From assembly GCA_030447275.1 (NCBI GenBank), contig JAUJPF010000006.1:1-64000 (forward strand): DNA of 64,000 nt, in the 5' to 3' direction. Below, piece after piece: positions 26,428-33,976 of this stretch; within the stretch, counting starts at the first letter, position 1, and every line of letters begins with the position of its first letter. This DNA is from Solirubrobacteraceae bacterium. GTDB lineage: Bacteria; Actinomycetota; Thermoleophilia; Solirubrobacterales; Solirubrobacteraceae. A program made the position numbers and the translations under genes. Under the pieces are notes generated by a model. It ran no database searches, was not told where the DNA came from, and saw only the letters and a program-made list of their open reading frames with translations.

Positions 26428-26466
26428 CGGTCAGCGCCGACGGTAGCAGCGTGTCGACCGTCGGTC
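26422..26466. promoter_or_regulatory. Paired operator-like palindromes for the TetR regulator
   Basis: Two copies of the 11-base palindrome GACCRTCGGTC occur at 26422-26432 and 26456-26466, 34 bases apart, between the divergent DUF2339 and TetR genes. GACCG-x-CGGTC is a common TetR-family operator form. The first copy covers the DUF2339 start codon; the second is just upstream of the TetR -10 (TACACT, 26495-26500), which lies six bases before GTG 26507. Confidence 0.6.
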
Positions 26467-26506
26467 AAGAACGCGCGCGACGCCGCCGCTGGCGTACACT
26501 CGCCGG

Positions 26507-27112
26507 GTGGGGAGCCCTGCGTACACACGCCTGAACGTCGACGAGCGCCGCCGGCAGCTCCTGGCGCGGGCGACGGAGCTGTTCGCGACGCACGGCTACG
26601 ACGAGCTGTCGATGGCCAAGCTCGCCCGCGAGGCGGGGATCTCGAAGCCGCTGCTGTACCACTACTTCCCGAGCAAGCGCGACCTCTTCGAGGCGGTGCT
26701 CGGCCAGGCCGCCGAGGAGCACCTGCGGCGCATCACGACCGACGACGCGCTGCCGCCGGCGGCGCGGCTCGCGGCGGCGGTCGACGCCTACCTCACGTGG
26801 ATCGAGGAGAACCGGGGCGCGTACGAGAAGCTGCTGCGCAGCGCGGGGATCCCCGAGGTGCGCGAGCTGATCGACCGCGTCCGCGACGACACCGCCACGC
26901 GGATCCTCGCGGGGATCGCCGGCGACCAGGCGCCGCCGCCGAAGGTCCGCACCGTCGTGCGGGCGTGGCTCTGGTACATGGACGGCGTCTGCCTGGACTG
27001 GGTGCGCGAGGACGACCTCACGAAGGAGGACGTGCGCGACCTCCTTCTCGGCACCCTGCTCGGCGGACTCACCGCGGCAGGGTTCGATCCCGCGCGGCTC
27101 GCCGGCGTCTAG
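26507..27112 (+). CDS. TetR-family transcriptional regulator
   Basis: 201 residues. N-terminal helix-turn-helix: RRRQLLARATELFATHGYDELSMAKLAREAGISKPLLYHYFPSKRDLF is textbook TetR, shown here as consecutive short segments RRQLLARATELF, LAREAGISK and LLYHYFPSKRDLF. The C-terminal ligand domain (LTWIEENRGAYEKLLRSAG, AWLWYMDGVCLDWV) resembles the AcrR-like regulators of lipid or fatty-acid genes. GTG start six bases after TACACT suggests a leaderless transcript. Two GACCRTCGGTC palindromes upstream suggest autoregulation and control of the divergent DUF2339 gene. Confidence 0.92.
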   Translation: MGSPAYTRLNVDERRRQLLARATELFATHGYDELSMAKLAREAGISKPLLYHYFPSKRDLFEAVLGQAAEEHLRRITTDDALPPAARLAAAVDAYLTWIEENRGAYEKLLRSAGIPEVRELIDRVRDDTATRILAGIAGDQAPPPKVRTVVRAWLWYMDGVCLDWVREDDLTKEDVRDLLLGTLLGGLTAAGFDPARLAGV

Positions 27113-27123
27113 GGTTTTGCCGG

Positions 27124-27211
27124 ATGACAGAGCGCTACTTCACCGTTATAGTGTTCTTGCGCCATTCTGGAGGACCGGCGTTGGCGCCGCTCGAACCCCC
27201 GAACATAGACT
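27124..27211 (+). promoter_or_regulatory. Two candidate promoters of the ArsR-like gene
   Basis: ATGACA (27124-27129), 17 bases, TATAGT (27147-27152) is a good housekeeping-type promoter in an unusually AT-rich stretch. A second -10, TAGACT (27206-27211), lies 13 bases before ATG 27225. Confidence 0.5.
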
Positions 27212-27224
27212 GGACCGGCCCCGG

Positions 27225-27860
27225 ATGCACGCACAACTCGTGGACATCGACGACCCCCGCCTGGTCAAGGCTCTCGCGCATCCGATCCGGATGAAGATCC
27301 TCAACATCCTCGACGAGCGCACCGCCACGCCGAAGGAGCTCGCCGAGGCCCTCGGCCTCCCGCTCGAGAACGTGAGCTACCACGTGCGGACGCTCAAGGA
27401 CTTCGGCTTCATCAAGCTCGAGCGCACGCGCCAGGTGCGCGGCGCCGTGGAGCACCACTACAAGCTCGCCGCCCGCCCGCGGGTGGGGAGCAAGCTGTGG
27501 GCCGAGGTGCCGCGGGTCGTGCAGGAGGCGCTCACCGACGCGACGCTCAACGTCATCGTCGAGACGATCGGCCAAGCCGCGCTCGACGGAGCGTTCGACA
27601 CCGGCAACGCGGTGGCCGCGCGCCACTCCGTCGTCCTCGACGACGCCGCCTACAAGGAGGCGTACACGATCATGAAGGAGGCCGCCGAGCGCATCGAGGC
27701 GCTTTCCGAGGAGGCGCAAAAGCGGTCCAAGAAGGACGAGAAGCTGCGCGTCTCCGCCGCGTTCTTCCTCTTCGAGACCCCGAGCGCGCTGACGACCGAG
27801 GACGCCGCCGGGCGCCGCGACCGCGCCGCCCGCCGCCGAGCCGAGCAGTCGACGGCCTGA
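27225..27860 (+). CDS. ArsR-like winged-helix transcriptional regulator
   Basis: 211 residues. N-terminal winged helix: LVKALAHPIRMKILNILDE, ATPKELAEALGLPLENVSYHVRTLKDFGFIKLE split as shown by the segments KELAEALGL, VSYHVRTLKDFG and FIKLERTRQVRG, then EHHYKLA. The C-terminal half is a predicted helical domain (EAYTIMKEAAERIEALSEEAQKRSKKDEKL) that may dimerise. No metal-binding cysteines of the classical ArsR box are present, so a metal sensor is unlikely. A longer in-frame start exists at 27117, but the domain and the TAGACT element favour ATG 27225. Target genes are not evident. Confidence 0.85.
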   Translation: MHAQLVDIDDPRLVKALAHPIRMKILNILDERTATPKELAEALGLPLENVSYHVRTLKDFGFIKLERTRQVRGAVEHHYKLAARPRVGSKLWAEVPRVVQEALTDATLNVIVETIGQAALDGAFDTGNAVAARHSVVLDDAAYKEAYTIMKEAAERIEALSEEAQKRSKKDEKLRVSAAFFLFETPSALTTEDAAGRRDRAARRRAEQSTA

Positions 27861-27896
27861 CGCGCGGGGGCGCTGGGGGGCCTAGACTCGCGCGGC

Positions 27897-29837
27897 GTGA
27901 CGCGCCCGCTCCGCGCCGCGCTCGCCGCCCTCACCGTCGCGCTCGCCGCGCCGGCCGCCGCGCCTGCGCAGCAGGGGATCCCCGAGGGCACGCACGACGA
28001 GCCCGCGTTCATCGGCGAGCCGGCCGTGCCGCAGCCCGTCGAGGCGCCGCCGCTCGCGCCCCAGCATCCGTTCCTGGCGCCCAACGGGCGGTCCAACATC
28101 CACGACGACGCGTACATGACCGACGCCTACACGACGCCCGGGCCGCTCGGCCGGGGCACGACGCGGCGCAACGTCTTCGAGGCGCGCGACTGCGCGTCGG
28201 TGACCTTCGATTCCCGGGGCCGGATCGTCACCATCTGCGTCGGGCTCGAGCGGCCGGTGCTCGCGCTCAAGGACCCGATCACGCTGGCCACGCTCGCGTC
28301 GCTGCCGCTCCCTGCGCGCCAGCTCGGCGCCGGCAACCCGTTCCAGGACTTCACCGGCGGCGGCTACTTCTACCTCGACGAGCGCGACCGCGCCGTCGTC
28401 CCCACCACCGACCGCCACCTCCTCGTCGTCGAGCAGACGCCGCAGCCGGGGTTCCGCGTCGTGCGCGACGTCGACCTCAACGCCGCGCTGCCCTCGGGCG
28501 ACAAGATCGTCTCGATCCTGCCCGACTGGTCGGGGCGGCTGTGGTTCGTGGCGCAGTCGGGCGTCGTGGGAACGGTTGGGCGCGACGACGACACGGTGCG
28601 CACGCACGCCACCGGCGAGACCAACTCGAACTCGTTCTCGGTCGACGAGGACGGCGGCGTCTACGTCGTCACCGACGGCGGGCTGTACCGGTTCGGCGCG
28701 GCGGCCGACGGCGCGCCGCAGGTGGTCTGGCGCGTCCCCTACGACAACACGGGGCTCCAGAAGCCGGGACAGGCCAGCCGCGGCTCGGGGACGACGCCCA
28801 CGATCGGGTCGAACGGCACGGTGGCGATCACCGACAACGCCGACCCGATGAACGTCGTCGTCTACGACCGGCGCACCGGCGCCGAGGTCTGCCGCCAGCC
28901 GGTGTTCGAGCGCGGCGCGAGCGCCACCGACAACTCGCTGATCATGGCCGGGACGTCGATCGTCGTGGAGAACAACCACGGCTACACCGGGCCGGGGGCG
29001 ACGCAGAACGGCGCCTCGACCGCGCCCGGGATCGAGCGCGTCGACTACGACCTCGGGACGCGCACGTGCCGGCGCGTGTGGCGCAGCGAGGAGCGCTCGC
29101 CGACCGTGGTGCCGAAGCTCTCGCTCGCCAACGGTCTCGTCTACGTCTACACGAAGGAGCCGCAGGACGACGGCGACGACGTCTGGTACCTCACCGCGAT
29201 CGACTTCCGCTCCGGGCGCACGGTCTTCAAGGCGTTCGCGGGGGAGGGACTCGGCCACAACAACAACTACGCGCCGGTCTCGCTCGGCCCCGACGGCAGC
29301 GCGTACGTCGGCGTGCTCGGAGGCCTGGTGCGCCTGGCCGACGCGGAGCCCCCGCCCGGTGCGGCGCCCGCGGGGCAGCCGGGTACGAGCGAGCGGCCGC
29401 TCGGCAAGCCGTGCCAGCCGCGGCGCCAGGCCGCGGGGCCGGGCGGCATCGGGCTCGTGGTGCTCGGCGCCGAGGCGCGCCTGCTGCGGCTCCAGGGCGG
29501 CCGCGTCGGCCGGCGCTCGGCCCGCTTCTGCGTCGCCGGCGGAGGCCGGCTGGCGGCCGCGCTCGCCGCGCGCGGCCGCGCGCGGCTCGTCGTCTCCACC
29601 GGTCCGGGTCACCGCCACCGCGGCGTCGGGCCGCGGATGCGCACGCGCGTGCTGCGCCGCCGCTTCGGAGCCCGCCGCCGCGTTGCTCCCGGCGTCTACG
29701 CCACCGGCGCGTCGCGCCGCGTCCTCTTCGGCGTGCGCGCCCGACGCGTCGTCTGGGTCGCGGCCGCGCGGCGCGACGTGACGCGCCGCCGCGCCACGGT
29801 CCGCGCCGCGCTGCGGCGCGCGGGCTTCGGCGCGTGA
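27897..29837 (+). CDS. Secreted beta-propeller-type hypothetical protein
   Basis: 646 residues with a signal peptide (ALAALTVALAAPAAAPAQ). Repeated beta segments such as VTFDSRGRIVTICVG, FSVDEDGGVYVVTDGGLYRFG, IGSNGTVAITDNADPMNVVVYDRRTG and VSLGPDGSAYVGVLGGL indicate a propeller. The last 150 residues are a very Arg-rich beta extension, as in the other secreted propeller at 7.9-9.8 kb. The four-base GTGA overlap with the downstream lactone oxidase suggests a common operon. GTG 27897 lies eight bases after TAGACT (27883-27888). Function unknown. Confidence 0.8.
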   Translation: MTRPLRAALAALTVALAAPAAAPAQQGIPEGTHDEPAFIGEPAVPQPVEAPPLAPQHPFLAPNGRSNIHDDAYMTDAYTTPGPLGRGTTRRNVFEARDCASVTFDSRGRIVTICVGLERPVLALKDPITLATLASLPLPARQLGAGNPFQDFTGGGYFYLDERDRAVVPTTDRHLLVVEQTPQPGFRVVRDVDLNAALPSGDKIVSILPDWSGRLWFVAQSGVVGTVGRDDDTVRTHATGETNSNSFSVDEDGGVYVVTDGGLYRFGAAADGAPQVVWRVPYDNTGLQKPGQASRGSGTTPTIGSNGTVAITDNADPMNVVVYDRRTGAEVCRQPVFERGASATDNSLIMAGTSIVVENNHGYTGPGATQNGASTAPGIERVDYDLGTRTCRRVWRSEERSPTVVPKLSLANGLVYVYTKEPQDDGDDVWYLTAIDFRSGRTVFKAFAGEGLGHNNNYAPVSLGPDGSAYVGVLGGLVRLADAEPPPGAAPAGQPGTSERPLGKPCQPRRQAAGPGGIGLVVLGAEARLLRLQGGRVGRRSARFCVAGGGRLAAALAARGRARLVVSTGPGHRHRGVGPRMRTRVLRRRFGARRRVAPGVYATGASRRVLFGVRARRVVWVAAARRDVTRRRATVRAALRRAGFGA

Positions 29838-31123
29838 TCTGGCGCAACTGGACCGGCGACCAGACCTGCGCGCCGGCGGAGGTGGTCCGCCCGCGCTCGA
29901 CGGAGGAGGTGGCCGCCGCCGTCCGCCGCGCCGGCGAGGCCGGGCGCGTGGTGCGCGTCGCCGGCGCGGGGCACTCGTTCAGCGACGCCGTCCTGACCGA
30001 CGGCGTCTTGCTGTCGCTCGACGCGATGGACCGCGTCGTGTGGGCCGACCCCGGCGGCCGGCGCGTGCGCGTGCAGGCGGGGATCCGGCTGCGCGCCCTG
30101 TCCGAGCGGCTGGCCGGGTACGGGCTCGCGCTCGAGAACATGGGCGACGTCGACGCGCAGTCGATCGCGGGCGCGACCGCGACCGGGACGCACGGCAGCG
30201 GCGTCGAGCTGCGCAACCTGTCGGCGGCGATCGAGGCCGTGCAGCTCGTGGCCGGCGACGGGTCGGTGCGCGAGCTCGACGGCGGCGAGGCGCTGCTCGC
30301 CGCGCGCGTGAGCGTCGGCGCGCTCGGCGTGATCACCGAGCTGACGCTGCGCTGCGTGCCCGCGTACGTCATGCGCGGCGTCGACGCGCCCGCGCGCCTG
30401 GACGACGTGCTCGACCGGCTCGACGAGCTGGCCGAGGGCTCGCGCCACTTCGAGTTCTACGCGTTCCCGCACAGCGAGACCGTGCTCACGCGGACCAACG
30501 CCGTGGTCACGGCGCCGGCGCGGCCGCCCGGGGCGGTGCGGAGGTGGACCGAGGACGTCCTGCTCACGAACCACGGCCTCCACGTCGCGTGCGGCCTCGC
30601 CCGCCGGCGGCCGGCGCTCATCCCGGCGATCAGCCGCACGATGACCGCCGTGCTGAGCGAGCGCGTGCGCATCGACCGATCGGACCGGATCTTCGTGAGC
30701 CCCCGGCGCGTGCGGTTCACCGAGATGGAGCAGGCCTTCCCGCGCGCGGCCGCCGCGGACGCGCTGCGGGCGATCCTCGGCGAGGTCCGCCGCCACCCCG
30801 TGATCTTCCCGATCGAGGTGCGGTTCGTGGCCGCCGACGACGCGCTGCTCAGCCCGGCGGGAGGGCGCGAGACGGTCTACATCGCGACCCACAACTACGT
30901 CGGCATGCCCTGGGAGCCGTACCTCCGCGCGGCCGCCGCGATCGGCGCCGAGCACGGCGCGCGCCCACACTGGGGCAAGCGCCACTTCCACACCGCGGCG
31001 ACGCTCGCGCCGCTCTACCCCGGGTGGGAGCGCTTCGCGGCGGTGCGCTCGGAGCTCGACCCCGAGGGCCGGTTCACGAACGCGTACGTGGAGCGGGTGC
31101 TCGGGGCCCCGGCCGCTCGTTGA
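29834..31123 (+). CDS. FAD-dependent aldonolactone oxidase (D-arabinono-1,4-lactone/L-gulonolactone oxidase family)
   Basis: 429 residues. N-terminal PCMH-type FAD-binding domain: VVRPRSTEEVAAAVRRAGEAG, VRVAGAGHSFSDAV, NMGDVDAQSIAGATATGTHGSG and SVGALGVITELTLRCV. The C-terminal ALO domain shows FEFYAFPHSE and the characteristic terminal HWGKRHF followed by YPGWERF. Such enzymes oxidise aldonolactones to ascorbate-like products with oxygen or another acceptor. The mycobacterial counterpart lies near an alanine-racemase-fold PLP enzyme, and the same pairing exists here (31393-32595). GTG start overlaps the propeller gene. Confidence 0.92.
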   Translation: MIWRNWTGDQTCAPAEVVRPRSTEEVAAAVRRAGEAGRVVRVAGAGHSFSDAVLTDGVLLSLDAMDRVVWADPGGRRVRVQAGIRLRALSERLAGYGLALENMGDVDAQSIAGATATGTHGSGVELRNLSAAIEAVQLVAGDGSVRELDGGEALLAARVSVGALGVITELTLRCVPAYVMRGVDAPARLDDVLDRLDELAEGSRHFEFYAFPHSETVLTRTNAVVTAPARPPGAVRRWTEDVLLTNHGLHVACGLARRRPALIPAISRTMTAVLSERVRIDRSDRIFVSPRRVRFTEMEQAFPRAAAADALRAILGEVRRHPVIFPIEVRFVAADDALLSPAGGRETVYIATHNYVGMPWEPYLRAAAAIGAEHGARPHWGKRHFHTAATLAPLYPGWERFAAVRSELDPEGRFTNAYVERVLGAPAAR

Positions 31124-31382
31124 GCCGCAGCGCCTCGCCGAACGCCTTTGACCGCGCGTCGAGCATGGCGCTCTCGAGCGCGGCGCCGCTCAGCGCCGCG
31201 GGCATCTCCGCGACCACGCGCTCGCGATCGCCCGGTCCGGCGAGGACGACGCGGCGCTGACCGTCCTCCAGCGTGCGCGTCACGACGCGCCACCGCGACG
31301 CCTCCGCGCGCCGCCGCAGCCAGCCGCGGGCGGCCAGCCACGCCACGAGCACCGCGAACGCGAGGGCAGCGATGGTGAGCAT
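31074..31382 (-). CDS. Small membrane-anchored hypothetical protein
   Basis: 102 residues. One N-terminal transmembrane helix (LTIAALAFAVLVAWLAARGWL), followed by a basic cytoplasmic stretch and a short domain with RWRVVTRTLEDGQRRVVLAGPG. I do not recognise the family. ATG 31382 lies 11 bases beyond the stop of the upstream PLP enzyme gene, so it is probably co-transcribed with it. Its last 50 bases overlap the 3' end of the convergent lactone oxidase gene, which lowers confidence a little. Confidence 0.55.
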   Translation of the reverse strand: MLTIAALAFAVLVAWLAARGWLRRRAEASRWRVVTRTLEDGQRRVVLAGPGDRERVVAEMPAALSGAALESAMLDARSKAFGEALRLNERPGPRAPAPRTRS

Positions 31383-31392
31383 TAGGCAAGTT

Positions 31393-32595
31393 TCACAGAA
31401 ACGCGGGCGCTTCGCCACGATAGGTCGGGACGGCGTCGACGACCTGGTCGCCGCGCACGAGGTGCAGCTCGTCGAAGCGCTCGCACAGCTCGCCGGCCTT
31501 CGCGTGACGCAGGAAGACGACGTCGCCCACGCGCAGCCGGTCGGCGGCCTCGCCGAGCAGCGGCGTCTGCACCTCGCCGGCGCCCTCGCGCGCGTCGAGC
31601 GTCAGCCCGGGCGGCAGGTGCGGCAGCGGCAGGCGGTCGGGGCCGGGAGCGCCGCTGGCGACGTAGCCGCCGCCCAGCGCGGTGGCGATGCCGGGGCGGG
31701 GCCGCCGCACGACCGGCAGCGCGAACAGCGCGGCCGGGCGCGGCGTGAAGCTCGCGTAAGCGGAGAACAGCGCGGGCGCGTAGAGCCCGGACCCCGCGGC
31801 GATCTCGGTGACCGCCTCCTCCTTCGCGGTGCGCTCGACGCTGCCCGTCCCGCCGCCGTTGACGAACTCGAGCGGCGCCACGTCGCGCACCGCGCGCACC
31901 ACCCGCGCGCGGCGCCGGGCCAGCTCGCGCCCCGACAGCCGCTGCATCGCCCGGATCGCGCGGCCCATGTGCGGCCGGCCCGGCGGCGGGCCGCCGACGC
32001 CGGCGATCTGCGCCTCGTACGCCATCAGCCCGACGAGGAGGAACCCTGGGCGGGCGACGATCTCCCGCGCGAACGCCGCGGCCTGGTCGGGCGTGCGCAG
32101 CGGCGAGCGGTGCGCGCCGATCCGCACGCGGCCGCCGAGCGCGTGCCACCCGGAATCGAGCTCGAGGCAGACCCGCACCGTCTCGCCGCCGCCGGCGCGC
32201 GCCGCGTCGACGAGGTCGAGCTGCGCGGGGTCGTCGACCATCAGCGTGACGTTGGCGGCCACCGCCGCGTCGCCGGCCAGCTCGCGCAGCGCCCCGCGGT
32301 CGGCGGTGGGGTACGCGACGAGCAGGTCCTCGAAGCCATGGCTGTGCAGCCACAGCGCCTCGCGCAGCGTGAACGCCATCACCCCCCGGAAGCCGGGCCT
32401 CCCGAGCGCGTCGGCGAGCAGCGTCCGGCAGCGGAGCGACTTGCTGGCGATCCGGATCGGCCTGCCGGCCGCCCGCCGCACGAGATCGGCGGCGTTCGCG
32501 TCGAACGCATCCAGGTCGACGAGCGCGAACGGCGCATCGAGATGCGCGGTCGCGCGGCGAAGTCGCTCGAAGTCGTCCACTCGCGGCGCGACCAT
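31393..32595 (-). CDS. PLP-dependent fold-type III enzyme (amino-acid deaminase/aldolase, alanine-racemase-like)
   Basis: 400 residues. The N-terminal alanine-racemase barrel is recognised by FALVDLDAFDANAADLVRRA and the PLP lysine in RIASKSLRC; further family segments are GFRGVMAFTLREALWL, LELDSGWHALGGRVRIG, GLMAYEAQIAGVG, and the C-terminal GGGYVASG, PLLGEAADRLRVGDVVFLRHAKAGELCERFDEL cited in parts. Members act as D-threonine aldolase or D-serine dehydratase-like enzymes. The context with a gulonolactone-type oxidase is conserved in mycobacteria. ATG 32595 faces ATG 32603 of the divergent membrane protein, with only seven bases between. Confidence 0.85.
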   Translation of the reverse strand: MVAPRVDDFERLRRATAHLDAPFALVDLDAFDANAADLVRRAAGRPIRIASKSLRCRTLLADALGRPGFRGVMAFTLREALWLHSHGFEDLLVAYPTADRGALRELAGDAAVAANVTLMVDDPAQLDLVDAARAGGGETVRVCLELDSGWHALGGRVRIGAHRSPLRTPDQAAAFAREIVARPGFLLVGLMAYEAQIAGVGGPPPGRPHMGRAIRAMQRLSGRELARRRARVVRAVRDVAPLEFVNGGGTGSVERTAKEEAVTEIAAGSGLYAPALFSAYASFTPRPAALFALPVVRRPRPGIATALGGGYVASGAPGPDRLPLPHLPPGLTLDAREGAGEVQTPLLGEAADRLRVGDVVFLRHAKAGELCERFDELHLVRGDQVVDAVPTYRGEAPAFL

Positions 32596-32602
32596 ACCGG
32601 CG

Positions 32603-33124
32603 ATGAACCATCTCGGGCGAGCGCTGTGGATCACCGGGCTGGGGACGCTCGGGCTGCTGATCGTCCTCGGGGCCATCGACGCGCGGCTGCGCGACACCGG
32701 CGGCCCGTCCATCGTGCCGTTCGAGCTCGAGTTCACGTCGGAGAGCGCGCGCGACAGCCTCGCGCGGTGGGGCGAGGAGGGGCGGTCCGACGCGAAGCTC
32801 TCGCTCGGGATCGACTTCGCCTTCCTCGTCGCGTACGGCACGTTCTTCTCGCTCGCCGCCACCGCGCTGTGCGACGCGCTCGGCTGGCAGCGCTGGGCGT
32901 TCGTGGCCATGCTCCCGCTCGGGGCCGCGGTGGCCGACGCGCTCGAGAACGTCGCGCTGCTGCTCACCATCGGCCAGGACGGCGCCCAGCCGTGGCCGCT
33001 GCTCGGAGGCACGTTCGCCGCGGTGAAGTTCGCGCTGCTGATCCCCGCGCAGCTGTTCGTGCTCGCCGGCTTCGTGGTGTGGCTCGCGCGCCGCGCCGGC
33101 GCGGCTAGCGCTCGACTCCGTTAA
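32603..33124 (+). CDS. Integral membrane protein, unknown function
   Basis: 173 residues with four predicted transmembrane helices: ALWITGLGTLGLLIVLGAI, FAFLVAYGTFFSLAATALC, WAFVAMLPLGAAVADALENVALLL (in part) and FALLIPAQLFVLAGFVVWLA. Between helices 1 and 2 an acidic extracellular or cytoplasmic loop (FTSESARDSLARWGEEGRSDAK) is present. It resembles uncharacterised actinobacterial membrane proteins. The 3' end overlaps the disrupted hydroxyacid dehydrogenase on the other strand. Confidence 0.7.
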   Translation: MNHLGRALWITGLGTLGLLIVLGAIDARLRDTGGPSIVPFELEFTSESARDSLARWGEEGRSDAKLSLGIDFAFLVAYGTFFSLAATALCDALGWQRWAFVAMLPLGAAVADALENVALLLTIGQDGAQPWPLLGGTFAAVKFALLIPAQLFVLAGFVVWLARRAGAASARLR

Positions 33125-33976
33125 TGAGCGGCGCGCCCCAGGCGTGCCGCCGCAGCTGCTCGACGGAGACGCACTGCGCGGCGGCCTAGGCGCCGGGCGA
33201 GACGCCGGGGAAGGGAGCGCTGACGCGAACGGGCCCGGCGCCGACCACCGCGGAGGGCCGGCGGGCAGCGGCTCGGGCTCGACGACGTCGAGCGCGGCGC
33301 GCAGGCGGCCCGCCTCCAGCTCGGCCACGAGCGCGTCGGTGTCGACGACCGCCCCGCGGCCGGCGTTGACCACGAGCGCGCCGTCGGGGAGGAGCGCGAG
33401 CGCGCGCGCGTCGACGAGGTCGCGCGTCGCGTCGGTGAGCGGGGTGAGGACGACGAGGATCTGCGCGCGCGGCAGCAGCGCGTCGAGCTCGCCGGCGCCG
33501 TGCACGCCGTCGCGCGCTCGGCGCCCGACGCGCACGATCTCGACCCCGAACGGCTCGAGCCGCGCCGCCACCGCCTCGCCGATCGACCCGGCGCCGAGCA
33601 GCAGCGCGGTGCGCCCCTCGACGTCGGGCAGCGCGAAGCGGTCCTCCCACCGGCGCAGCTCGCGCTGGTCGAACAGCCGCTTCTCCATCGCGAGCACCGC
33701 CGCGACGATCCACTCCGACACCGCGGCGTCGCGGGCGCCGCGGGCGTTGGCGAGCGTCACGCCGGCCGGAAGGTGCGGCTCGATCCACTCGATCCCCGCC
33801 GACGTGACGAGCACGGTGTGGAGGTCGCCGATCTCGCCGAGGTGGTCGAGCAGGTCGTCGCGCGGGTCGACCAGCACCTCGGCTCGCGCGAAGTCGCCGG
33901 CCCTCAGCAGCTCGACCTCGCCGGGCAGCTCGCCGAGGCGGTCCGGGTCGATCCACTCGTGCAGGAGGACGCGCAC
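33104..33976 (-). pseudogene. D-isomer 2-hydroxyacid dehydrogenase, 3' end disrupted
   Basis: From GTG 33976 the sequence codes for a D-2-hydroxyacid dehydrogenase: LLLGAGSIGEAVAARLEPFG (NAD-binding), VVLTPLTDATRDLVDARALALLPDGALVVNAGRGAVVDTDALV in parts, and LDVVEPEPLPAG. Just after PLPAG, near 33250, the homologous sequence continues in another frame (RVSAPFPGVSPGA) and then meets an in-frame TAG at 33186-33188, after which family-like residues (VSVEQLRRHAWGAPLINGVER) continue to a stop near 33104. So there is one frameshift and one nonsense codon in the last 50 residues. GTG overlaps the amine oxidase stop by one base. The catalytic His region near the C-terminus is altered, so activity is doubtful unless the sequence is in error. 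Confidence 0.72.

Noticed and set aside
27117-27224. Longer ArsR-like protein from an upstream start
   Set aside because: The extra 36 residues are not domain-like, and promoter elements (TATAGT, TAGACT) lie inside that stretch.
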